Assembly: GCA_963277665.1 (NCBI GenBank)
Contig: OY728119.1
Span: 319,258,206-319,322,205 of the forward strand
Length of the DNA stretch: 64,000 bases
Direction of reading: 5' to 3'
DNA from: Viscum album
Lineage: Eukaryota > Streptophyta > Magnoliopsida > Santalales > Viscaceae
Shown: positions 22,784 to 34,167 of the stretch, piece after piece
Layout of the letters: every line of letters begins with the position of its first letter
How positions within the stretch are numbered: the first letter of the stretch is position 1
The notes under the pieces: model-generated
Told to the model about the DNA's origin: nothing
Seen by the model: only the letters and a program-made list of their open reading frames with translations
Databases searched by the model: none
Position numbers and translations under genes: made by a program

Positions 22784-23392
22784 TTACATGACAAAGCCTG
22801 AGTTTACTAGAAGTACACCACAAAGAGTGGCAAAACTTCCTAACTCTTCAAACCACCCACAGGCTGAGCAGACATGACTAATCTCATGGGAATATTTATG
22901 ACGCCTCTTGAGTTTAGCGTGAGGGGTATGGAGTTGAGAAACATTTTTATACACTTCTTGCCTAAAAGAAAAATGGGTGGACTCATCTTACAACACTCCA
23001 AAGTCCATTAATAGTCCCCAGAAGCCGTACATCAAATTCTGGCACAGGTAAACCGCTCAGAGGTCTCCGACAGCAGCAGCTTCTTGAAATGGGTTATCAA
23101 GCATCATGCCAAATTCCTCACCAGTCATGAACACTCAGAAGAGTCCTTCGTGATACTTTCCCCGACGTGCATAATAGGGAAATTGGGTCATCATAATTAG
23201 GAGATAATCCATCCCCAATCCCTAGTGAAGACTAAGCAACCTAGGTGAGTTTGACACGTCATACAGGTGCTTACAAGTCATGTGAATTTGAGCATAATTT
23301 AGAAAGTTCTCACGGCTAGCTAGAGATATAATGTTCTCTAGAGCCTCAGTGGGTAGTGAGAGTAGGTCGGTAGGTACATTATCATCAGCCAT
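22784..23392 (-). pseudogene. F-box-like ORF 1 carried by the retroelement, four in-frame stops
   Basis: The frame has 202 codons plus a stop, starting MADDNVPTDL at 23392. The F-box-like segment (residues 11-53) reads LLSLPTEALENIISLA, then MTCKHLYDVSNSPRLL. Residues 73-85 read YYARRGKYHEGLF, matching YYRRRGRYIEGLF of ORF 2, so the two frames are diverged duplicates. The C-terminal part has CSACGWFEELGSFATLC (175-191), like the Cys-rich end of plant At1g67623-type F-box proteins. In-frame stops at codons 57, 86, 112 and 135 interrupt it. At least three look like Arg or Gln codons hit by C-to-T change, while length and frame are otherwise intact. It is the first gene after the PBS, 84 bp downstream, where gag would normally be. 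Confidence 0.7.
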
Positions 23393-23402
23393 CTGTAAGT
23401 TA
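23393..23402 (-). promoter_or_regulatory. Splice-acceptor-like site abutting the ORF 1 start
   Basis: The minus strand reads ATAACTTACAG directly before the ATG. This is a plausible plant 3' splice site. With donors in the LTR (26075, 25925) it could remove a long intron that includes the PBS and yield a subgenomic mRNA for ORF 1. Confidence 0.45.
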
Positions 23403-23476
23403 TAACATTTTTACTTATTTAGTCATAGCAATACATTTATACCACCTAGTTTTCCAGAGTTTCCTGAACCCATCCA

Positions 23477-23485
23477 CTGATACCA
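23477..23485 (-). other. Primer binding site, initiator tRNA-Met type
   Basis: The plus strand reads CTGATACCA, identical to the last nine bases of plant initiator tRNA-Met. On the minus strand this is TGGTATCAG. It lies two bases from the 5' LTR at 23488. This is the standard priming site for minus-strand DNA synthesis in plant LTR retrotransposons. Confidence 0.92.
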
Positions 23486-25915
23486 ACTGTAGCGACCCCG
23501 AACCCAAGGTGCCTATGAGACAAGATATACTTAAAGTTTCATTAAATCATTTACAAATAAGATATCATGTCCCATTACTACAGAAGATCGTGAGGCTCAG
23601 GATTCTGCGAAACCAGCTGCTTCTGATAAACTTCATTAGTACCAACCATGCCTGAAAATTTTTAAACAAAAACATAGGGTGAGCAAATATGCCGAGTAAG
23701 GGGTTTTAAAAACGTTTTACGAAAAATATTTCTCAATGCAGTCCTTTTGAAGAGAATAAAACACTTTGCTAATAACGAGAAATTTTCATTTCATGAAATC
23801 CAACGTTTTCGAAAAACACTTTCCTAGATAAGTACGTACTTGAAATAAGCTTCAAAATAAACATGATCAGAGATCGCAACATAAGAAGAATAAACAATCC
23901 ATAATAATCAAACAAGGTTACTTAAATTCTAAAAAGATTTATGTGACTAAGCAGGGAAAAGATGCATAACATGGTTCATGATAATATACAGTTCTTCTAA
24001 TAGTTTACCACATGAAAAATAGTTCTTAACACATAAATTACATTTTCATAGTCATAGGAGTTTTCAACTAGGGGTTGTCCTATTAGTTGAACTAACCCCT
24101 TATTGACCAATTATCATCACATGCAGAGGGAATGTATAATAATAGACTTTTTCAAGACCTTTCGTCAAGACCGTATAACATACATAATGGGTCAAGGCTC
24201 ACTGCCAATCCCGTTTCCATGGTAGCACAAGCCTAGGCTAACTACCAAGACCGTCGCACATAACGTCTAATAAGACTCTTGCTTTACCCAATGAATTGGA
24301 GCGCTGTATAATTCCGGGCGCACCCGTCACTACTTTCATTTTGAGCTATATAATTATGGGTGCACCTGTCACATTTAAGTCCTATACATCCCTCACATAT
24401 CTTGACATGGTCATTCATTCATAGGGTTTCAAACATTCTTAATCGACCCCATTTTTCCACTGACATAATCATAACATGAAGATAGTTCAATAATAAATAA
24501 ACTGAGACATGCATGATAAAATCCATACACCAAAGAAATTTTCTTAACAACTGAAACATGGGTTTTAAGGAAATAAACACAAACACATAACATTCCATAA
24601 CATCATAATACCCAATTAAAGTATGGTCGTTCATAACTTACCCATATGCTGATAAATGGATATTGTGGGTGTTTAATTAAAACTGGGTAAATATACATGC
24701 CGTTAGGGATACAATGGGCGAAATCAAGTCCATCTTGGGAAAACCATAGACATAATAGTGTAAAAACTCTTATAAGCACTTTAAACAACATGACCCCTTT
24801 TCTCTATAATGTTTGCAAACAACATCAAAAAAACTTTTAATTGAAGACAACATGATGATATATATACTTGTACATATGCATGGGTTTACCACAATAAACC
24901 ATACTCAAATGGAATTTCCCAAGTTATACATTAAGCAAAATTAATGTTTGGAAAACTGAGTGGGGATCCTTTATATATAAAAATAATTAACTTAACATTC
25001 ATAAGACGCTTATTGGCATAAAATCAATCTTCCATGCAACATGGTCGATGTGTACAAATACATGAATGCATGTGTATAAAAATTTAAGGAATTCTATCCA
25101 TTTTATCAAAAACCAAAATCCTGATTTATCAAGAATGATGATAAGTAAAAATTTTCAAATGAAAGATCTATTTTGATAACGAACTAACCTTTAAACTTCA
25201 TCCTACATATAAAAATGTATATAATTGGTTTTTGGATACTTTTATTGAGATAACATGATTTTGAGTAAATAAATTATCATGTTATATTGTACAAAACAAA
25301 AGAGACCAATTCATCCCTCATGCTCATTTATGTACATGTGCACCTATATGACTATATGTTCATATACATATTTATGCTCCATATAATTGAATGATTTACA
25401 TGTTCATGCAATAATTCGACAAATCCATTTTTCATAGGTGAAAAGAAATTTAGGGTTATAAGCATGTGGAATAAGGGTGCACATATGAATGTATCATATT
25501 ATATATATGTATGAATACAAATATATATATCTACACACATACTCATGAGGTATATATACATACATATATTCGTGTATATTCACTGAATTGGGTGACAATT
25601 AATACAAGAAGACCTCCCATTCTCTAGTTCGGTCCTAGGGATAGGTAAAATGGGTATAAACAGGTTTATATGGTCCTGTATATTCTTATACACAATTATA
25701 AAACATGATTATATGACATTGCAAAGATTATAGAAATGGTACGAAATGAAGGAGATGATTCCCCCTTATTCCTATTTGGTTCTCCAGGATGAGAGGGAGA
25801 TCCACAAGATCTGGGTTTGCACCAGGTTCATACATATCAAAAATTTATACACATATAACTTGTATATATATTTATATACACCAAAACTCAAGCAAAACTA
25901 GCAAAAAATAAAACA

Positions 25916-26080
25916 GGCCCCTTACCTTGTTCGTGGAGGAGGAGAGGAAGATACAAATGAGCAAGTGAATCCGGTTGTATAAACACAAGATTTATACATA
26001 TATACCTAACACAGATATATATATATATATATAAACCGAAACTCAAACAGGAACCACAAAAAGCATCTCGCTTACCTTAG
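25916..26080 (-). promoter_or_regulatory. Two splice-donor-like sites in a duplicated LTR cassette
   Basis: On the minus strand, GAGCTAAG|GTAAGCG ends an exon-like purine/pyrimidine-asymmetric stretch at 26076, and GAACAAG|GTAAGGG does the same at 25926. The two sit exactly 150 bp apart. Each follows a CTCCTCCTC-rich stretch and is followed by an (A/C)-rich then TATATA tract, so the cassette looks tandemly duplicated. The 3' LTR copy keeps the first donor near 20215 and an altered version of the second near 20069. Confidence 0.5.
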
Positions 26081-26182
26081 CTCGGAGAGGAGGAGATGAA
26101 ACGATTCAGCGACGAGGTCTGGTGGTCGGAAGGATCAAGGAAGCCGAGGGAAAACGTCTCCGGACCTTTGGTGGAACTGGGG

Positions 26183-26189
26183 TTTTATA
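26183..26189 (-). promoter_or_regulatory. Candidate TATA box of the 5' LTR
   Basis: The minus strand reads TTTTTATAAAACCCC. It lies between a GC-rich upstream block (to about 26520) and the CT-rich leader containing the splice donors. Transcription would start about 30 bp downstream, near 26155. The 3' LTR copy carries TTTAAAA instead, so that box may be weakened. Confidence 0.45.
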
Positions 26190-27518
26190 AAAACAGAGAA
26201 GAAGAAACTGGCTCTACGTGGAGTCGTCGACCCCGGCATCCGAGGCGAGTCGGTGCCGACCCGTGGAAAGGAGGGAGCAGCGCTGGTCCACTCACCGGCC
26301 TAGAGGAGAAAATTAGGCACCCTAAGATCTACTGGTTCGACAACATGAGGAAGATGAAGTCATGGAATGCGAGGAAGGAGAGGAAGCCAAGAAAAAGCGG
26401 ATGACAGGGATTACCTGAAGTTGATCAGACAACCTGGAATTGGCGCGGCATTAAAAAGGATGGACGGTTGCAATTGGGGGGAGGAAGATCAGATGACCCA
26501 GGGGTGATGCGGCATTTATAAAAAGTGGTTTCAGAAAGTTTTAAAAAATAACCTTATTAATGTATTAAATCATTGTTTTTATTATTAATGAATTCAATTT
26601 TTAAACCAAATTTTATGATTTTAATAAAAATCATTGGTCAATAAAAATTATATATTGATTCAATCAAATCGTATTACTATATAAATATAGGTATATGTAT
26701 ATATTTTATTTATAAAACACCAATATTTTTTTATTATCCTTATTATATTATCATTATTATTATTAAACCATAATTATTAATTACTTAATATTACATTATG
26801 AAGATCAATGGTTAAAAACATTGATTAAACAAAACATATCACATATATATATAAACATTTTAATTTCCTTTATTAGCTAATTACCTTAATTTTCATAATT
26901 AAAGATTATTATTAAACATAACTACATTTCATCACACATAAGAGTGTGTTGATATAAATATCATCACCACGAAACACATAAGTAAAAGAAATAATAGTTT
27001 GACGTAGTTTCCAAAACTGATTATCCATGTTATAAACATTTGCATTAACATTAGCCCATTAATTTAGAGAAAAAGAATCATTTAATTTGATGCAATATAT
27101 ATATAACTCAAGGGTTAGCACATATTTAGACAAAAAAAAACCCATCAGCTTTAATATAATTACAACATAAAATTTTAATTGTTCAAATTAAGAAAATAAG
27201 GGTAGTGAATAAAATATTAATTTTCACCGTTTTGAAACATAAAACATAATTCATATTTTTGGGAAAACAAGAAATAAATTAATTAATTTATCATTGATTT
27301 CATTCTTTAAACGTTAAGGAAAATTACTTAATTAATATTCCAAACTGTTCAGCGTAAGGCATTCTTATTTCCAATGGTCAAAAACAAAACATAGAGGATA
27401 GGAGAAACCAATGGTCATATTTATAGTCCTTTCGGTTCAACGGTCGGATTGGTGTGCTTATAAAGGGTCTGGTCTCGGGGTGTCCCTCACTCCAGGTGAC
27501 TGAAGGAGAAACGGAGAT

Positions 27519-27686
27519 ATGGTTAGTATTATTTCTCTGGTGCTCAGCACGGTTTCAGTGGCTTTAGCCATCCTCATGTTCATTATGATGGATTCCAGAA
27601 ACCCCTACCGCATTCTTGGGATCTTGGTAGTTTTAAGCGGTCTCCCAATTATTGTAATTGGGTTCTTAGTTGGGATTTTTGGTTAG
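27519..27686 (+). CDS. Small hydrophobic ORF, second copy (5' LTR)
   Basis: The frame encodes 55 residues beginning MVSIISLVLSTVSVAL, with two hydrophobic stretches around MDSRNPY. It is the counterpart of 21664-21888 but stops at TAG (27684-27686), where the other copy reads on. The stop overlaps GTTAGT, which could act as a splice donor, with TTCACTTAACAG near 27811 as acceptor. That is speculative. The reading direction points out of the element. Confidence 0.28.
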   Translation: MVSIISLVLSTVSVALAILMFIMMDSRNPYRILGILVVLSGLPIIVIGFLVGIFG

Positions 27687-27870
27687 TTTATCTTCTTGTT
27701 CAGTCAGTGGAAGTTGTAGAAGAGATGTTACTTATTTGAATAAAATATTTTTCATTCATTTGATGCATTTTCTTATTATTACCTTATATGTTGATTGTTT
27801 GTTCACTTAACAGGTGACATTGAAAAGCAAACTTGTCAAAAATCAAAACATGGTTTCTCGGGTTGTTACA

Positions 27871-27875
27871 ATACT
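27871..27875. repeat. Target site duplication ATACT (right copy)
   Basis: Identical to 17626-17630 and directly follows the end of the 5' LTR. Confidence 0.93.
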
Positions 27876-30283
27876 TCATCTCATCCATGTTGGAAAATAT
27901 TTATTATAGTAATCATATTTTTTATTTCATTTTAAAATTTACCCAATTCCATAAATTTGTTTATTTACTTTTATCGTCATCCACAAACATACAACCTTAT
28001 TATTTGTAAAATTAATTTAAAAAATTTGATACCCCCCACATTTGAATTGTTTTTATTGGATAATTATTATTTACAATTATTTTTAGTTTCTAAAGATTCA
28101 TTATATAAGAGAGATAGTTTTCTTATAAGAATAATACACTTCCTTTTCGTGTTCAAAATTACTTAATTTTTCATCTTACTTTTCTATGAGTGTTAGTAGT
28201 TTCTTTGCCTCAAAAACTACTTCTTCTCTAGTATTCTGATACAATGATGTAGATTTTGATATCTCATAATGAACAAGAATATTATAATATTAATCAAGGA
28301 AAAATCATACATGTATTCTATTGCATAATGTTTTAGAACAAACATGTTTGTAGAATTCCTTATCAACTTATTATAAATAGTATAGTCTTATAGTTTTTAC
28401 CTAAAACCATTGATTTTGTTGAATATTTATTAACTATTTTGTATTAATAATCCTGGTTTTTATCATCATCCATCATCAAAATTAAATATTTTCTCCATAA
28501 TATTTTCCTTTTTTATTTGTAAACATCCCAATCCAATCAAAAGTACATTTTTAAAAACCCATAAACCCATTTTTTTAATTACCAATACTTTTATATAAAA
28601 ACTAACTAATAATAAAAAAAGAATTTAATTTCTTGAATTCCCATCGACTTTATAGTTTATAATTTTAATTATAGACATATTAAAATCATAATAAATTTTT
28701 AAAAATCGAAAAATATTATTATCTAGGAGTTATAAGTCTAGTGAAAGAATATATGGAATTATATTTTTCTTTACCCCATGATATTTTTTTTATAAAAATA
28801 TTAAAATTTATATGTTATTAGCAGAATTTAAATTTTCTATATCTAATAGAGTAATGATAATATAAAGAAAAAATATTTATTTTATACAACCTGGTATTCC
28901 CAGGAATTTTATATATCACTGGAGGGGGTGTGGTTGAATTAATAGTAAATAATTTTAAAAAAATTTAATTAAATTAAAACAATTAATTTTTAGAGTATGA
29001 GAAAATCAATAATTCTTTATCAACAATAATTTAATGAAATTGAATTTTTTAAAATAAGGAATATATGATTTTTAAAATGATTCTTGCTATTGGGGGTAAC
29101 TATGTGTTTAATGGGAATGAGTTAAGTCAGAGTCTCATAATTTTTACAAATATCAATGATAATTGGATGTCTTTCTGGTATGTACCATTGAAATCCAAAA
29201 AATGTTTCCTAAAATTTATCCCTATAAATTAATTATTTTGGTTACATCTGCTAGAAAAATAAAATTTATAAAATGGATATTTTTAGGAAGTTACATATCC
29301 ATAATTATTCACTATATGAAAACGATATAGTTTTAACTATGGAATTTTCCCATGAGTAGGCTATAGACTATGATAAAATGTCAGTTTTTTAATTTAGTGC
29401 TACTAAATATTTTTAAATTCGTGAATTGAAATGGGGTTAAATAAATTAATTTAAAAAATAATTAATAATTATACCTTTTAATGGAGAAACAAAACCAATT
29501 GGAAAATATAGATTAAAGAAAAAAACGTTTGATAGGTTAATTTCCCTCGACACACCCTTTTATACTTATTTTACAAACTGAAAAAAATGATTAAAATTAT
29601 TCCGAGTCAATATAATATAAATGTAATGAAATGAGACATATAATCCATATTGTGAACTAAAATATCTATTCTTATACCCTTTTAATGTGAATAAATTATA
29701 AAATTGACACTATGAAATGAAAACTAATTGAACATGTTGTGATCAAAATTGTGTCCATATTAAATATAATGGACAACTTATTAACAATCATATTTTTTTG
29801 AACACATCAATAATAGTTAGAATAATGTGATTTCTAGAGAAAAATATATCTTATCAATTAATGAAAAATTATTTAATAATAATTCAAAAAAAAAAATAAA
29901 ATTAATCGAAATAAACTCCAAAAAGGTATAATACATATATATTTATAATCAATAATTACAGGGGATTTTAGAAAAAATGAATATATTACTACATGATTCT
30001 TCCTCTTTACCAGATGGTCCTCCACAACAAAACTCATTCTCAATCAATTTGTAACCTTTTGAATGGAAGTATAAACTCATATTTATGAAGAATAAGTGAG
30101 GTCAAATTTTTATCCTAAATCAATATTTTTAATTTTTTTTAGGAAATCATCTTTATATGAATCACAATCTGGATAAGTCAAATTGTAAAATATTATTTAA
30201 AATTTGGTCTCTATCCAACAATATAATTTTATATCAATGTGACATGTGTCGAAAAATTTATCATCACATTACAATATCTCACA
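27876..30283. other. AT-rich region without recognised genes
   Basis: This is the continuation of the DNA interrupted by the F-box-carrying element. The only open stretch of note, 27957-28166 on the plus strand (69 codons, Phe/Ile/Leu-rich), has no recognisable domain. I see no repeats of note. Confidence 0.5.
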
Positions 30284-30288
30284 TTTTA
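30284..30288. repeat. Target site duplication TTTTA (left copy)
   Basis: TTTTA precedes the LTR start TGAAGATTCTGG. The same five bases follow the other LTR at 40351-40355. The sequence is of low complexity, but its match at both independently placed ends supports the boundaries. Confidence 0.8.
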
Positions 30289-32284
30289 TGAAGATTCTGG
30301 GTGTAACAGAAGTGTGGTTGGGGTGACACCTTACTTTAACTTTTACCATGATTAATGATTATTCTGGGATCAATACGATGATGAATGCCAGTCTCCCTCG
30401 AATATAATCAAATATTTTGACAAAAATGAAGAGTAATGAATCCTCTAGAGAGGATATTACACATCGTGAATATATTTAATTTAACTAAATTAATAAATAA
30501 ATGAAAACCTAGATCTTGGGTGCTTTCTTCATTGATGATGTTGATCATTCAAAATGACCCTTCTAGATTATTTCATTGTGCTTGCGAGGATCCAAACTAG
30601 AATCCCTCTAGTGGTGATCCAAACATGCTCTGATGACCTCTGATCGTCACCTCTCGTTCCCCAGGTGTTTGTGCGAAGAAGCAAGTGACTTGTTGCTGTC
30701 TTTCTTGATCACATGTTCGTTGGCCTTGAAATACATTTCGTGTTGCTGAGTGGTGCGGGAAAAGGATTAAATATAGAAATTTTTTAGCTCAAAAATTCTC
30801 AATCCACCAAGCATGTGGTGTGTTCTCAATGGGAAAATAGATGTACATGTCTATTTACATGCATGGAACTTTAGTTAAAATTTTTAATTTTATAACAAAA
30901 GTTAAATACATTCATGAAGTTAGAGAAAACCAATGATCATAATAATAATACACCTTCATTCTTTATGGGTGTGGAAACATGACCAAAAAGAAATTATGAA
31001 TAAATACTGCATCACAAAATAATCAGAGCATCATTATTATATTAATTTGTTCTATGAAATAATTATTTACCATCTTGCAAAGAGTTATTTTACTACTAGA
31101 CATGCCTTGGTTCGGCCAAAATCCACATCCATTTATTGGACACCTTAATAAATAATTAAACAATTTATTCTCATAATTATATATTTTATTTCCAAATTGA
31201 TAAATAAATATTTATTAATTTTTTAATAAAATAAATAAATAAACTTTATTTAATTTATGCGATCATCATAACATGAATAAAATTATTTCATGGTCTTGAG
31301 AGTAATATTTATTTCATTTATTAAATTCAAATAGAATTTAACCCAGAACACCAAGAACACTTAGTTTGTGATCCTTTAGGATTATTTCTCATTGGTATTA
31401 GGGGACCTTGCCTAATGTCCAAGAGTACTGTCTAGAAATGGGTCAAGGCACCCAAGAGAAAGAACATAAAGTCACAACAACAACAACCCCATAAGAACTC
31501 TCACTGTGTTATATAATCCCTTTGTCTTAATATCTCATCAAACATGTTTTAAGATAGTTTCATTAACCTTTATACATGATACACCATTCGTTGACTACCT
31601 AAAATAAACATGACATTAGACCATGGCCATGCAATTTTGAATGATGGTTCTATTTTAATCAAAGTGCTGAGATATCAACTTCTATAAATAGAAGGGACAA
31701 ATATTTCCTCTACTTATCCATTAATATCGTCTCACTCGTGACGCACCCAGCGTACCCAACACACCGCCACCAGTTTACATGACAGTTTTCTTCTGTAAAT
31801 CAAATTGCACAAGTTGTGACACATATTAATGATAATCTTAAAGACTAAGAGTCATTAGACATGATCGCAGATAAATATATCCTGATGACACCAAAACATG
31901 TGAAATTCCAACTGGTGGGATTGTTCCCATAATATCATATCTTGGGCATTACCACATGAGAAATTCACGAGAGTTTCTCTCCCCTACTTATGAGTACATT
32001 CACCTGACGGATTTCACCTGACGGTCTGCATGCTATGGGTCCCTTCATACTATATCATCCAACTGTAGAACTATATTTAAGAATATTGTTATAGAATTTC
32101 AAGGTTCTTATTATAAAAACGAATTTTCATGACCTTATCAATGAAATAAATACACTAGGACGTTATTATATCAATGTCATGTAGAATAATGTAAAATATG
32201 TATTAAGATGTTTAATATTTAAATACATTAAATATCTATGAAATCAAACTACAACTTGTTATTTCCTGGACACCGACTCTTAAA
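30289..32284 (-). repeat. 3' LTR of the Ty1/copia element
   Basis: Starts TGAAGATTCTGGG. It aligns with 38370-40350 through landmarks such as GGTTGGGG, ACCATGAT(T/C)AATGATTATT, TTTCTTCATTGATGATGTTGAT and CCTTTGTCT(T/C)AATATC. The inner end near 32284 (CTTAAA against GTTACA) is decayed and accurate to a few bases. A 14-bp direct repeat (CACCTGACGG twice) lies near 32011-32035 in this copy only. No clear PPT is left beside it. Confidence 0.85.
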
Positions 32285-32479
32285 ATTTAAACACGGACTA
32301 GAGACAACATCCAATGGCTTTCAGTTTTCTAAACCTCACATGGTGATCATGTTTCTGCTGAGACAAGGATTTAGTCAAGGGGTATAGCACATAGACTTCT
32401 GTAAAAAAACTACTCACATAAACTACACATATCTATGAAAAATCCATCAAGAGGTGATACTTTTGAATTATGTTCCTCG

Positions 32480-32740
32480 TCTATTGATGTGAACTTGGTT
32501 CTTTTGCGAGAGCCACCACTACAATATTATCACAGTACAATGTGATGAGATCTTTACTTCTATTAATCACATCCGCCTCTTAGAAAACTAATTGCATCCA
32601 TTCCACTTCTTTAGCCACTTTAGAATCTATGATATACTCAGACTCTACTGTAGAATCTATGACCACAATCTTCTTTGAGCTCTTCCAGCTCACTACACCT
32701 CCAATCAAAGTGAATATGTATCCCATTTTTTACTTCATGA
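32480..32740 (-). pseudogene. Ty1/copia RNase H, broken
   Basis: Minus-strand reading shows GYIFTLIGGVVSWKSSKK, then DSTVESEYIIDSKVAKEVEW and LYCDNIVVVALAKEPSSHQ. These are the hallmark blocks of copia RNase H (SWKS, STEAEY and LYCDN motifs, with the acidic catalytic residues). At least one in-frame stop occurs, before EADVINR. It is the 3'-most coding block and lies about 200 bp from the 3' LTR. Confidence 0.88.
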
Positions 32741-32759
32741 AATCTTGAACAGTCTAGAA

Positions 32760-33690
32760 AGTAGAGTCTATATATCCTCTTATAAATAGTTACTCATCTT
32801 CTCTATAAAACATGAACATATCCTTTGAATAACTCGGATAAATTAGGATTGTCTTGACTACCATCCATTTACAGTCACATGGGTCAGCTTGATATCTGCC
32901 TACTACACTTATGCATATGCGACATCCATACTTGTACATAACATGGGACACATTATTGACCAAATCGCTCATGTGTATGGAGTCCTTACCTTTATCATTC
33001 TTTCCCATTGTGTTTGAGGTTACATTTTCATTGAAAGATGAATGACATGTGAAGGTGGAAACAATTTCATCTTGGATTGTTTCATACTGAATATCTTTAG
33101 TATATAATCAATGTATATATTTTTACAATAGTCATAAAATATCTTGGATCCATCTTGAAGAATATTGATGAAATGAATATATGATACCTCAACCATGTCC
33201 TTAATGGAGAAGCACTGATTCATCCAGGCCTTAATAGACTATAAGACTGATATCCAATTTCTAATAAGTAACATGTCATCAACATATACTATTAGAAAAA
33301 TAACTACAGTCCCACGAAACATTTTGTAGACAAAATTCTCACATTCATTCTTCATAAAACCAAATTTTGTTATGGATCAATCAAAATGAATGTTCCATGA
33401 CCTGAATGCTTTCTTTAATTAATAAATGGATTTTGGAAACTTGCATACCTAATTGGCATCCTTTGGAGTCACAAACCCTTCATGTTATGTCATGTAGACA
33501 TCATCCTGAAGGTCTCATTATTGAAAAATGTTTTCACATCGATTTTCTAAATCTCATAGTCATGGTAAGCTTTAATTTCCAGTGAATTTTGATGGATTTT
33601 AGCATTGAAACTGGGAAAATGTTTTCATCGTATTCAATTCCATGACGATGTTTGAACCCTTTTTCAACCATTCATACCATATAGGTACTG
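32760..33690 (-). pseudogene. Ty1/copia reverse transcriptase, broken
   Basis: The active-site motif YVDD is at 33275-33286, within LIVYVDDMLLI. Upstream is KGFKHRHGIEYDENIFPVS (near 33600-33660). Downstream are FSIKDMVEVSYIHFINILQD (33210-33150) and GRYQADP with the following KWMVVKTILIYPSYSKDMFM (32920-32810). These match the copia RT order. Many stops and frame changes are present. Confidence 0.9.
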
Positions 33691-34167
33691 AATTGTCCTT
33701 CCATTTCATGTTTCTTCTTGAATTAACATTTGAAACCAACAGTAATTACATCAACTGGAGGATCTACCAAAATTCAGAAATGGTTTTGATACATGGAATC
33801 TAATTCATAATTCTTGGATTCTTGCTACATGGAAATGTATGTTCCATCTACTTCTTCCATTAGGTTAGAGGATAATTATTATCAACTAATAATTATTCAT
33901 CATACTCAGTGAATAGAAACCCATTAAATTTTTGTTATCTAACATCTCTTGAACACTTATGCAGTACTCGTGTCTCTGGAACAAATTCTTCTTCGACGTG
34001 GCTTTGTGGAAACTTTTTCAGTACCAACTCTTGTGTACCATGACCCTCAAGTTCATCTATGTGTATCTCATTCCCATTATCTCATTTGGATATCTTCTTC
34101 CCCTCAAGAATTATGGAATGTATTGCCACTATATCCTTTTGGTGTGAGGGGTTGTATAATTAATATC

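Larger units (their letters stand above)
17631..27870 (-). mobile_element. Complete non-autonomous LTR retroelement carrying two F-box-like ORFs
   Basis: Two direct repeats of about 4.38 kb (17631-22016 and 23488-27870) begin TGTAGCGACC and end GTTACA, and are flanked by the target duplication ATACT. Next to the right LTR is a tRNA-iMet-type PBS (23477-23485) and next to the left LTR a polypurine tract (22021-22030), so transcription runs on the minus strand. The internal region is only 1471 bp. It is almost filled by two related reading frames (22784-23392 and 22093-22695), and there is no room for gag or pol. In proportions it resembles the LARD class (large retrotransposon derivatives), but those are defined by non-coding interiors. 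The LTRs are about 90% identical by eye, so this looks like the youngest element in the window. Mobility would need proteins from another element. Confidence 0.93.
23488..27870 (-). repeat. 5' LTR (4383 bp) of the F-box-carrying element
   Basis: It begins TGTAGCGACC and ends GGTTGTTACA, and is colinear with 17631-22016. If transcription starts after the TATAAAA at 26183-26189, U3 is about 1.7 kb and the transcribed leader inside the LTR about 2.7 kb. If it starts at the outer TATA (27418-27425), the leader is about 3.9 kb. TATATA and ACATAT tracts lie at about 25490-25570 and 25860-26030. There is a GC-rich block at about 26070-26520. Confidence 0.95.

Noticed and set aside
22684..22789. A GTAAAC...TTTCAG intron joining F-box ORF 1 to ORF 2 into one protein
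   Set aside because: Joining at that donor puts ORF 2 out of frame, and ORF 1 has its own stop there. Separate expression of the two frames fits better.
26096..26404. Plus-strand 102-codon Arg/Lys-rich open frame in the right LTR (and 20359-20583 in the left)
   Set aside because: It runs antisense to the element. The left LTR copy meets an in-frame TAA early in the same frame, and the sequence is better explained as a promoter/leader block.
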